This document shows positions 50,589 to 58,663 of a DNA stretch of 64,000 nucleotides, in pieces (the stretch's first letter is position 1; every line of letters starts with the position of its first letter). Source of the stretch: Terriglobia bacterium (GTDB taxonomy: Bacteria > Acidobacteriota > Terriglobia > Versatilivoradales > Versatilivoraceae); contig OX638355.1 of the NCBI GenBank assembly GCA_951813285.1, forward strand, positions 2,294,653 through 2,358,652, written 5' to 3'. The translations under genes were made by a program, and so were the position numbers. The notes under the pieces were generated by a model. That model made no database searches. It had not been told where the DNA came from and worked only from the letters and a program-made list of their open reading frames with translations.

Positions 50589-53500
50589 CTATCCAGCGAA
50601 GGGCCACTCCCGCCAGCTCTGAAGCATGGGGAAATAGAGACCCAGGCGAATGGGGCGGGAGTCCATGGACCGGATCAGGCTCGCGTAGGTTTCCAACTGA
50701 GTACGGTAGCGCGCCTGCTCATTGTCTAGAAAGTCTTCCGGGGACCCGCCGGAATGGGTCCCCGTCTTGTAGTCAATGATCCAGCGCGTGCCGTCCGCCA
50801 CGAAGGTCCTGTCCAGAACATATCTCCGGGTTCTTTGTTGGACGACCGTGGAGAGTGCATACTCTCTTTGGTCGTCCTGGTGCCGCGAAAGAACCCAGCG
50901 CCCACGTTCGTCGGCAATGGTGTTCTTGAGAGCGGAAACGGCTCGGGCGAGGGCCTGGTCGAGCTTGTCGCCGTCCAGTCCGTCCTGCAATAGCGCGACA
51001 CGGAGGGTGTCCCGGTCGAAGTCGAGACGGTCCGGTGCGCACAGTTGCTGAAGCATCCGATGGACGACGGTACCCACTCGCCGCTGCAGATCGCTCACCC
51101 ACTCGAAGGTTGGTTGGCGTGCCTCCACGTCTTCGGTCCCGGCCGGCTGTTTTCGTGGTTTCCAAACCGCATCCTTCGGGGGAGGGGAGGGCGTCCAATC
51201 GGCGGCAAGGCGCCGCAAAGGGATGCCTTGAGGCTCGCGGAAGACGGTTTCGTCCGTTTCCACTTCCTCAGTTACCCGGTCTTTTAGACGTTCCGAGAAT
51301 TCCGGCTCGACGGTTGTCCAGATCTTCGCCAGCAGGGTGCGCGAATCGGGGTCTCTCAACCGCGCCCCCTCAGGATCGAGCTTGGTGTGTCCCAGCAGGT
51401 GCAGGCCCGTGCGAGCCCTGGTAGCAGCCACATAGAGGAGGCGGGTGGTTTCATGAACCCACTTGTCCCGGTCAGCCTTCTTCACGTATTCGTAGAGCGC
51501 GTCCCCGTCGCCCGCCGCCCGGGGAATCGGCGCCAGCAGCAGGCGGGCTACATCGCCGTCCATGTATTCCAGCCACCGCAGCAGGCGTGAATCGTCGTGC
51601 CGCGTGCGTCGTCCCAGGCCCGGCAGGATCACCGTGTCGAACTCCAGCCCCTTGGCCTTGTGAATGGTCATCAATTGCAGTCCTTCGCCGGCTTCTACGT
51701 CGGAAGGAGCGTAGAGGCCGGCGACCTCCTCGGCGAACCTGGTCTCGTCCAGGAGCTGCATGCCGTCCAAAGAGCGCTCCAGCAGGTCCAGATAGGCGGC
51801 GGCATCTTCGAGCTCCGCGCCCGTCTCGAGGCAGGCCGGACCGCCCAGGGCGATCCAGAGGCTCTCCACCCAGCGGCGAACCGGCATTCGTGCCCGACGT
51901 GCCAGCGCATCGTCGAGCAGAGGGATCAGACGCTCGAGGCGTGTCCTGCCCTCGGGAGACAACCGCTCTCGTCTGGCCGGATCCTGAAGAAGATCCCAGA
52001 CCGCGGCCCTGGAGTCGCCATCCACCAACGCATCCAGATCCCCCAGTCTCAAACCGCACCAGGGCGCCCGCAGAATCGACAACCAGGCCAGCCGGTGGCC
52101 CGGATGCAGGAGCGCCTGGGTGAGCGACATCAGGTCCTGAACCACCTGACGTTCCCCCAGGGCTTCGATCTCAACCGCTCGAAACTTCTTTCCGCTATGG
52201 CGAAGCGCGGCCACGATATGGAACAAGTGGCTGCGGGCCAACACCAGCACGGCAATGGTCCCACACGGGTTCTGTGACTGGGCTTTCTCGATGGTCTCGA
52301 TCACCCGCCGGGCTTCCTCGAGCACCGGCTCATCCGTCAAAATCGGATGCAAGTGAACGTCCCCGACGGGACTGTCTCTCTTGAACGGTACCGAGGGTTC
52401 GTAAGTCACCGCCCCTGTCAACACATTTTCCGTTTCCGGGAAGGCCTGGCTCAGTGTGCGGTTCACCCAATCCACGATTCCCGTGCTGGAACGAAAATTC
52501 ACCGAGAGCGTGAGCGGCGTCAGCCGGACAGCGCCGATCCCGTTCGACCGAGCACTCAGAAAAAGACCGACCTCGGCCTCGCGAAAGCCGTAGATCGACT
52601 GCATCGGGTCTCCGACCAGGAACAGCGTGCGGCCGTCCCCCGGCTGCCAGTCGCCGATGAGTCTGGCCAGCAGGGAATACTGGCTTTGGGAGGTATCCTG
52701 AAACTCATCGATCAGCAGATGCTGGATTCGGCAATCGAGCGCAAAGGCGAGGTCGGTGGGAACCTCGTCCGTTCCCAGAGCGTTTCGGGCTCGAATCGCG
52801 ATTTCGCTGAAGTCCACACTCCCTTCTTCCCGAAAGACGAGTTGAAGTTGGCCGACAACTTCGTGCAACAGGCGCAGCAGGGCAGCCAGCACCTCCCACT
52901 GCTCATCCTTGAAGCTCGCCGGAGGCAATGACCGCAAGGCGTGGAGTGCGGCCACGGCCTCTTCGTCGAGTTCGATCCCGCGCCACACCTCCTTGGCTCC
53001 ACGTCCTAAATCGGTTGGCGGGAACCCCTGGTTCTTGTTCAGGGTCCGGCGGCGGATTCCCTGTTGGGTCAGGAACATCTCCGCCAGCCCCAACCACCGA
53101 GGCAGCGACTCCAGGCCGGCATCCGGAAAATCAGGGAGCTCGAACCAGGCCTCGAGGGCACTGCCACGCTGCTGTTCTGGAAGGTTGCCGGCCGCGAAGC
53201 GGGCCAGTCCAACGGTCACCTCCCTGAAGTCTTGGGGGAATGCCACCGCCACCCGTTTCAAGGCTCGCCCGACAATCCGTCTGAGTGCGGTCTCCAGATC
53301 CCTGCGTCGATCCTCCGCAGGCTGCGTTCCGACCACGTGCCGCAGCCACTGGTCCCGGTTTCCGAGCATGGTGCTCAACAGCTGCTCCACCGTTCCGACG
53401 TTGTTGTCAAGGTGTGCGAGAAGTTGCGACAAGGCCTCGGAAATTTCAGTCCGTCCCCCTTGGGGATCCAGCATGGCCAGTGTTCGGCGGGCTGCCTGAA

Positions 53501-53954
53501 GGTAGAGGCGCCCCGCATCTTCTTCGGGGCCGAGCGAAGCTCCCATTCGCGAAACCCAGGGCATCTGGCGAACCAGCAGGGCGCACAGTGAATCGATGGT
53601 CTGGATGCGAAGACGGGAGGGCTGTTCGGTCAGGCACCAGTTGAGTTCGTTGTTCCGAGCCAGTGCCGCCTGCGCCAGTGACCAGGTGTGCGCTCCATGT
53701 GGTGTGGCGGGTTGTGGACCTGAGGCGCTCTGGAGAGCGGCGATGACCCGGTGGCGCATCTCCGCGGCCGCCTTTCGCGTAAAGGTGATGGCGACCACGG
53801 CCTCGGGTTGCTCGACTTGCCCCAGCAGCCTCAGGAATCGCTGGATGAGCAATTCTGTTTTTCCGGAACCCGCGGGCGCCTGCACGATGAACGACTGGGT
53901 GGGGTCGAGCGCCTGCAGACGCTGTTTTCGGTCCTGGACCTGGTCAATCACCAT
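50589..53954 (-). CDS. AddA/RecB-like UvrD helicase-nuclease
   Basis: 1121 residues from ATG 53954; an open frame to 54224 lies inside the neighbouring gene and lacks homology. Helicase motifs: I IVQAPAGSGKTELLIQRFL, Ia AITFTRKAAAEMRHR, II LLIDEFQDTSQSQY, III LVGDPMQSIYGFREAEVG, V LMTIHKAKGLEFDTVILPG, and VI LLYVAATRARTGLHLLG. A C-terminal PD-(D/E)XK nuclease is marked by RWIIDYKTGTHSGG and QARYRTQLETYASLI. With the adjoining gene it should form an AddAB-type complex for double-strand-break end processing. The start overlaps the end of the partner gene by 11 nt with GGAGG just before it, indicating translational coupling. Confidence 0.9.
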   Translation of the reverse strand: MVIDQVQDRKQRLQALDPTQSFIVQAPAGSGKTELLIQRFLRLLGQVEQPEAVVAITFTRKAAAEMRHRVIAALQSASGPQPATPHGAHTWSLAQAALARNNELNWCLTEQPSRLRIQTIDSLCALLVRQMPWVSRMGASLGPEEDAGRLYLQAARRTLAMLDPQGGRTEISEALSQLLAHLDNNVGTVEQLLSTMLGNRDQWLRHVVGTQPAEDRRRDLETALRRIVGRALKRVAVAFPQDFREVTVGLARFAAGNLPEQQRGSALEAWFELPDFPDAGLESLPRWLGLAEMFLTQQGIRRRTLNKNQGFPPTDLGRGAKEVWRGIELDEEAVAALHALRSLPPASFKDEQWEVLAALLRLLHEVVGQLQLVFREEGSVDFSEIAIRARNALGTDEVPTDLAFALDCRIQHLLIDEFQDTSQSQYSLLARLIGDWQPGDGRTLFLVGDPMQSIYGFREAEVGLFLSARSNGIGAVRLTPLTLSVNFRSSTGIVDWVNRTLSQAFPETENVLTGAVTYEPSVPFKRDSPVGDVHLHPILTDEPVLEEARRVIETIEKAQSQNPCGTIAVLVLARSHLFHIVAALRHSGKKFRAVEIEALGERQVVQDLMSLTQALLHPGHRLAWLSILRAPWCGLRLGDLDALVDGDSRAAVWDLLQDPARRERLSPEGRTRLERLIPLLDDALARRARMPVRRWVESLWIALGGPACLETGAELEDAAAYLDLLERSLDGMQLLDETRFAEEVAGLYAPSDVEAGEGLQLMTIHKAKGLEFDTVILPGLGRRTRHDDSRLLRWLEYMDGDVARLLLAPIPRAAGDGDALYEYVKKADRDKWVHETTRLLYVAATRARTGLHLLGHTKLDPEGARLRDPDSRTLLAKIWTTVEPEFSERLKDRVTEEVETDETVFREPQGIPLRRLAADWTPSPPPKDAVWKPRKQPAGTEDVEARQPTFEWVSDLQRRVGTVVHRMLQQLCAPDRLDFDRDTLRVALLQDGLDGDKLDQALARAVSALKNTIADERGRWVLSRHQDDQREYALSTVVQQRTRRYVLDRTFVADGTRWIIDYKTGTHSGGSPEDFLDNEQARYRTQLETYASLIRSMDSRPIRLGLYFPMLQSWREWPFAG

Positions 53955-56583
53955 CGCCCTCCACCGCGGCAGGGGCCTGGCCGATCCGGCAGAGCGCCGG
54001 CAGCGCGCAATGCCGGCAGGTCTTACGGGGTTGTTTGGGGTCCACGATGGCTTGTCCTGCCTTGAATTCGCGGCCCAGTCGATCCAGCACCTCCCGCCAC
54101 TCTTCAATCGTTTCTTCGAGCGAAGGCTGATCGTCGGGCGCCTTGACGCCGGGAACAATGCCGTCGGAACCAGCCAGGCCTCGAAAGGCGTACTTACCGG
54201 TCTTGAGACTGCCGAACAAGACACCTGCCACCGGAGAGTCGGCGGTCACGGCGTAAATGGGCAGTTGCGGTTCATCGGGTCTGGAGCCGTCCCAATCGGA
54301 AGGGCTGCACTCGCCGGTCTTGTAGTCCAGAATGACCAGTTCTCCGGTTTCGAGGCGGTCCACGCGGTCGGCTCGGATATTCAGCTGGAGGCCGCCCAGT
54401 GTCACACGCCGTCCCGTTTCCTGTTCGAGCATGGTGAACGGCTGCCGCCCCTTTTCCAGGAGCAGCCACTGCCCGACAATGTGTTCGATTCGTTCCCGTT
54501 CGATGGCTGCAAAGCGGGCGTTTCTCAGAACCCGGCGGCGTCCGGAGAACTTCCGAATCTCGGCGGCGGCCTCGGAACGCACCAGGTCCGCCAGCCCTTC
54601 CTCGCTCATCGACAGCAATCCCCGGTGGGATCGCAACTTCTCCCAGACACGCTCCAGAATGCGATGGACCAGTTGCCCCCGGTCGAGAGCGCTCAAGCCG
54701 GGTTCGGGCTGGTCCGGCGCTTGTGCTCCAAGGCGCAACTCGGCAAAGGCCCTGAAGGGACAGGCCGCCTGCAGCTTGAACAGAGAGGTCCCGGTCCTGA
54801 AGGGGACATGGCCGCACGCCGGGGCGCGGTGGTCCTGGATGGTCTCCATGCGGGACGACCGCCGGAGTTGTTCCAGGTAACCGTCCGAAGCGGGGAGCCC
54901 CAGGCCGGCTTCGACAACTTCCGGCAGTGCAGCCAGGAGGGGGCTGACTCTCAAATCGGAATCGCCATCCCGCTCGGGATAGCTGACGACCACGGTTGGG
55001 GCGCTTGCCAGGAGCCGGGTGGTGAACGTCCGGGTAAACTCCAGTTCGCGGTCCGGGGAGGAGCGGGGCAGCTTGAAACGCCGCTGCAGGTGAAACGGCA
55101 GAAACGGATCGGGCGACGGCGCCACCGGCCAGGCATTGTCGTGCATCCCCATGATCCAGAGCCGGTCGAAGCGCAGGCCGGAGGCTTCCAGCACACCCAG
55201 AATCTGGACAGGCGCCGGCTCGGACTCAGGCTGAAACTGCCTGGCGGAAGCCAGGTGTCTCAACTTGCCGACGGCCGTACCCAGCGAGATGTCCCCGCAG
55301 ACGTGGTCGAGCCTGGCCAACTCGGAGAGCAGTTCATTCCAGACCTCAAGCGTCTGGTACTCCATGCTGTCGATGCCGCGATCTCCGGGCCACCCGATCG
55401 CCTGCAGGAATTGGGAGAGGACGGGAGCCCAGTCGCTGGGCAGCCGAGTGGCCTGCAGCGCCTGGTGTCGCTCCGTCCAGGCGAGGTACCGGGCTGCGAG
55501 CCGGGGACACCGATGCGAGGCATCTCCGCCGCGGGCAAGGGCGATAATGTCCCTCAGCGAAACGTTCGGTTCCCCCTTTGACCGCAAGTCGACGTCCAGA
55601 AGGGCCCGGCTCGTCAGTTCCTCCTCGGAACCCTGCAGGAACGGCGATCGCAAGAGTCGGCCGGCGATCTCGATTGGAATTTTCCAGGGGTCGATTGCAA
55701 GCAGCAGGAATGCCGACTCGACGAGGGGGTAGTGGGCGGCCGGCAACCCCAGCGAGATGTTGAAGAGCCTCTTCGGGTCCAGGTTCTGGCGCAGCCGGGT
55801 GCGGGGATGCAAGGTGTCGGCGAAAACACGCTCGATCTGGCTGCGGCGCCCTCCCAGATCGGGAACAATGACGCCGAGTCGGAAATTGGGAGCTGCCGCC
55901 TCCGGGTCGCGTTCCAGAATCCGGCGCGCCCATTGGGCGGCGGCCCGCAATTCGCGGTCGGCATCCCTCAGGCCCAGGCGCACGGCCTTGCCGGGTGTTT
56001 GGGGGATTTCACGCTGGTGAACTTCCGTCCCGCGCCGATCCAAGGAGTCGAACAGCCTTTGCTGGGCAGGCGTCGGCTCGAGAAAGCCTGCAAATTCCAC
56101 CGGGTCGGGAACCGGGAGGTGGCCCTGTTCGATGAGGCTTGCCGCAAGTGCCGGGAGTTCGGCATCCGAGAGCCACCCGTTGCGGCGGCAGCGGCGGCGA
56201 AATTCCTCGGCCCACGACCGAAAGGTCTCGGGATCCTCTTGATCTCTCCACTCCGGGGCGTCCAGAGGAATATGCCAGGCCCACAGAAGATTCCAGGAGG
56301 CCAGCGCCGACTCGGCGGTCCTGGGGACTTCCAGCAGCGGGTTGTCGGGCATTGAACGGATGATGTTTTCCCAGATTGTCCGTTCTTCGGCTGGACGGAG
56401 GAGGCGTCGGGCGGTTTCGGCCCGACCGGAAAACAACGCCTCCCTCCACAGTTCGGACAGCCATGCGGACCAGGGAAGAATGCGGGGCGTCGGCCAGCAG
56501 GACAGCCCTGCCGCCTGCTGTTCCCGGTCGTATTCCTGCTGGAGTTCTCGGGCGAGTCGGAGATTCGCGGTGATCACGGTCAT
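53944..56583 (-). CDS. AddB-like nuclease with Fe-S cluster motif
   Basis: 879 residues. The N-terminus (VITANLRLARELQQEYD, ILPWSAWLSELW) and the inactivated helicase core match the PD-(D/E)XK 'probable DNA repair protein' family that partners UvrD-like helicases. The C-terminal nuclease has LVILDYKTGECSPSDWD. Four cysteines that would hold a 4Fe-4S cluster are placed as in AddB: one before the nuclease core (LQAACPFRAF) and three after it (KTCRHCALPALC). No Walker A loop is visible, as expected for the non-motor subunit. It heads a two-gene operon with the helicase gene. Confidence 0.85.
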   Translation of the reverse strand: MTVITANLRLARELQQEYDREQQAAGLSCWPTPRILPWSAWLSELWREALFSGRAETARRLLRPAEERTIWENIIRSMPDNPLLEVPRTAESALASWNLLWAWHIPLDAPEWRDQEDPETFRSWAEEFRRRCRRNGWLSDAELPALAASLIEQGHLPVPDPVEFAGFLEPTPAQQRLFDSLDRRGTEVHQREIPQTPGKAVRLGLRDADRELRAAAQWARRILERDPEAAAPNFRLGVIVPDLGGRRSQIERVFADTLHPRTRLRQNLDPKRLFNISLGLPAAHYPLVESAFLLLAIDPWKIPIEIAGRLLRSPFLQGSEEELTSRALLDVDLRSKGEPNVSLRDIIALARGGDASHRCPRLAARYLAWTERHQALQATRLPSDWAPVLSQFLQAIGWPGDRGIDSMEYQTLEVWNELLSELARLDHVCGDISLGTAVGKLRHLASARQFQPESEPAPVQILGVLEASGLRFDRLWIMGMHDNAWPVAPSPDPFLPFHLQRRFKLPRSSPDRELEFTRTFTTRLLASAPTVVVSYPERDGDSDLRVSPLLAALPEVVEAGLGLPASDGYLEQLRRSSRMETIQDHRAPACGHVPFRTGTSLFKLQAACPFRAFAELRLGAQAPDQPEPGLSALDRGQLVHRILERVWEKLRSHRGLLSMSEEGLADLVRSEAAAEIRKFSGRRRVLRNARFAAIERERIEHIVGQWLLLEKGRQPFTMLEQETGRRVTLGGLQLNIRADRVDRLETGELVILDYKTGECSPSDWDGSRPDEPQLPIYAVTADSPVAGVLFGSLKTGKYAFRGLAGSDGIVPGVKAPDDQPSLEETIEEWREVLDRLGREFKAGQAIVDPKQPRKTCRHCALPALCRIGQAPAAVEGDGD

Positions 56584-56631
56584 ATTCGGATACCCGAGTC
56601 TAGCACGACAGGATGCCCGCGCAAGCGGGGA

Positions 56632-56657
56632 GGGGACGTTGTTGAATTACTGGAACT
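56632..56657. repeat. Short dispersed GGGGACGTTGTTGA motif
   Basis: GGGGACGTTGTTGAATTACT matches 12031-12050 with one change. Both copies lie in gaps beside gene starts. The gap 56584-57214 holds this, the modules listed next, and no gene. Confidence 0.5.
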
Positions 56658-56692
56658 TGTGGAGAGCAAGTAGTAGACGTTTTCTTATTAGC

Positions 56693-56870
56693 CCGGCCCC
56701 GCCCTAGCAGTCGGATCATACGAGAATGAAACAACGAATCTTGATGGCCTGTCGAGAACAAGGGCCATGTCGTGCATAACCGGCTTTCTACTTATTGAAC
56801 ATGGATGCACAGGATGGACAGGATTACTAAATGAAGACAAACCACGAATGAACACGAATAGACACGAAGA
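56693..56870 (+). repeat. Long GGATCAT/GGATGCACAGG module plus ACCACGAATG module
   Basis: 56693-56828 repeats 45571-45696 (CAGTCGGATCATACGAGAAT, GAAACAACGAATCTTGATGG, GGATGCACAGGATGGACAGG). 56835-56870 is the ACCACGAATGAACACGAAT module. The order is the same as at 45571-45733. Confidence 0.85.
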
Positions 56871-56911
56871 AGGATAGATCTCCTTTGGTTCGACGGCGTC
56901 ATGGGAGGAAG

Positions 56912-56954
56912 CCCACCCGGGAGCGCGGGCGTCCCGCCCGCGCTCCCGGGTGGG
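56912..56954. repeat. Perfect 43-nt palindrome (arms only of the 160-bp element)
   Basis: Arms of 20 nt (CCCACCCGGGAGCGCGGGCG and its exact complement) are separated by TCC. The arms equal the ends of the elements at 19796-19954 and 28742-28901, but the interior is missing. As RNA it would form an extremely stable hairpin. Confidence 0.9.
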
Positions 56955-57038
56955 CCGCTTTCGTCACAATTGCCCTTCAAGGAAGAGTAGGCGCAAACGA
57001 ACTGTCTGGATGGTCGCCTTGAATCCCGATTTGACAAT

Positions 57039-57105
57039 CCCTTGGTGTCCCTTCGTCGTTCTTCGTGTCCCTTCGTGGATTCCTCTTTTTCTTTTGTTTC
57101 GGACA
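57039..57105 (-). repeat. CACGAAGGG module (inverted) and degenerate boundary motif
   Basis: CCCTTCGTCGTTCTTCGTGT, then CCCTTCGTGGATTCC, a T-rich linker and TTTTGTTTCGGACAAG, which resembles the GGTTGTTTCAGGCAAG boundary motif. The next gene begins about 110 nt further on. Confidence 0.65.
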
Positions 57106-57214
57106 AGGGCCGGCGGCACGGCTCCGTCTTGACGGGAGAGTGGCGGAAGTCCTATCATTGCGGCTGGAAGCTCACCGCTCCATCCAATTTCTTTTCAAGC
57201 GCAGGTCTTTGCCA

Positions 57215-58624
57215 ATGGCAGGGTTTTTTCGGTCGTCCTTTCTGAAGGCCGTGGGGTGTTTTCTGCTGGCCTGGACGGTGGTCCCCTCCGCTCCCGGCAA
57301 GGCTGAATCCGCGGAGGAGCCACCGCCGGCGGCTCCCAGCTATTTCCGGGACATCCGTCCGGTGATTCAGCAGCACTGCCAGGGCTGCCACCAGCCGGCT
57401 ATCATGCAGGGGCACCTCGACCTTACCCAGTATCAGACGCTTCTCCGGGGAGGCCACAGCGGTCCGGGCCTGGTCGCGGGAGATCCCGAGAGAAGCCTGT
57501 TGATCGCCATGATGGAGGGCAGGCGCCCGCCCCTGATGCCCCTGGGCGGTCCGGCGCTGGACCGGGAGACCATCGCCAAGTTTCGGGCCTGGGTGAAGGC
57601 AGGCGCCACCGACGACACGCCCATCCAGCTCGACAGGGTTTCTCAGAACGAGCCTCCGGTCTATTCCTCGCCACCCGTGATCACGGCCCTGGCCTATTCG
57701 CCGGACGGTTCCCTGCTGGCCGTTTCGGGATACCGGGAGGTCCTGCTGCACCGATCGGACGGTAGCGGGCTGGAAGGCCGCCTGGTGGGACTTTCCGATC
57801 GCATCCAGTCGTTGGTCTTCACTCCGGATGGAAAAACATTGGTGGCCGGGGGTGGGACGCCGGCCCGTTTCGGGGAGCTGCAGTTTTGGGAGCTCGCCTC
57901 CGGCAAGTTGAAACGCTCGGTCACCGTTTGCAAGGACACCCTCTTCGGGGTTTCCCTCTCGCCCGACGGTTCTCAAGTAGCCTTCGGGTGCTCGGACAGC
58001 ACCGTCCGGATCCATGAGGTGTCTTCGGGAAAGGAGTTGCTGAAGACCAACCACCACGAGAACTGGGTCCTGGGGACCCGTTTCGGCATGGACGGAAAGC
58101 GCATCGTGTCGGTGGGGCGGGATTTCGCCGCCAAACTGATGCATGCCGAGTCGGGAGCCTTCATCGAGAACCTCAACAAGCTGAGGAAGGAACTGGCGGC
58201 CGTGACCCGCCATCCCAGTCGGGACCGGGTGGTGGTCGGCGGCGAGGAACGAATTCCCTACTACTATCGGATGGATCGACCCAAGAAGATCTTCGCCGGC
58301 CAGGAAGGCACCTTGATCCGCGCCTTCGAACGCCAGTCGGGGGAGATTTTTGCCCTGGAGTTCAGCGCCGACGGCCGGAAGCTGGCCGTAGCCGGCGCGG
58401 GAGCCGAGGCCCCCATTTATGACGCGGAGAGCGGAGAGCGCCTGGCAGCCTGCACCGGGCATGAGGCCGGGATCTATACCCTTGCCTTTCACCCCGGGGG
58501 ACGGGAGTTGGCCACGGCGGGGTTCGAGGGACGGGTTCGAATCCACGAGGTGACGTCGGGGAAGCTGTTGCGGGATTTTGTTCCCGTCCCGATGAAGTCG
58601 GAGATGGCGGCCTCCGGTCCGTAG
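57215..58624 (+). CDS. Exported c-type-cytochrome-like domain + WD40 propeller protein
   Basis: 469 residues from ATG 57215, which starts the signal peptide; a frame open to 57065 runs through repeat sequence. A cytochrome-type domain with CQGCHQPAI (CxxCH, 55-59) and the possible axial Met of PPLMPLGGPAL is followed by a WD40-like beta-propeller of about 6-7 blades. Repeated signatures are ALAYSPDGSLLAVSGY, SLVFTPDGKTLVAGGG, GVSLSPDGSQVAFGCSD and TLAFHPGGRELATAGFEG. Such fusions are typical of Planctomycetota and Acidobacteriota. It is first in a row with PPC, DUF1549/DUF1553 and DUF1501 genes, 39 nt before the next. Role unknown, envelope redox or scaffold suspected. Confidence 0.87.
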   Translation: MAGFFRSSFLKAVGCFLLAWTVVPSAPGKAESAEEPPPAAPSYFRDIRPVIQQHCQGCHQPAIMQGHLDLTQYQTLLRGGHSGPGLVAGDPERSLLIAMMEGRRPPLMPLGGPALDRETIAKFRAWVKAGATDDTPIQLDRVSQNEPPVYSSPPVITALAYSPDGSLLAVSGYREVLLHRSDGSGLEGRLVGLSDRIQSLVFTPDGKTLVAGGGTPARFGELQFWELASGKLKRSVTVCKDTLFGVSLSPDGSQVAFGCSDSTVRIHEVSSGKELLKTNHHENWVLGTRFGMDGKRIVSVGRDFAAKLMHAESGAFIENLNKLRKELAAVTRHPSRDRVVVGGEERIPYYYRMDRPKKIFAGQEGTLIRAFERQSGEIFALEFSADGRKLAVAGAGAEAPIYDAESGERLAACTGHEAGIYTLAFHPGGRELATAGFEGRVRIHEVTSGKLLRDFVPVPMKSEMAASGP

Positions 58625-58663
58625 ACCTGAGGACTTGGCGGGAAGGGAGAAAGGGAGAAGAGG

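Noticed and set aside
53955-54224. A 90-residue N-terminal extension of the AddA-like helicase
   Set aside because: It lies wholly inside the partner gene in another frame. The conserved helicase N-terminus and a ribosome-binding site point to ATG 53954.
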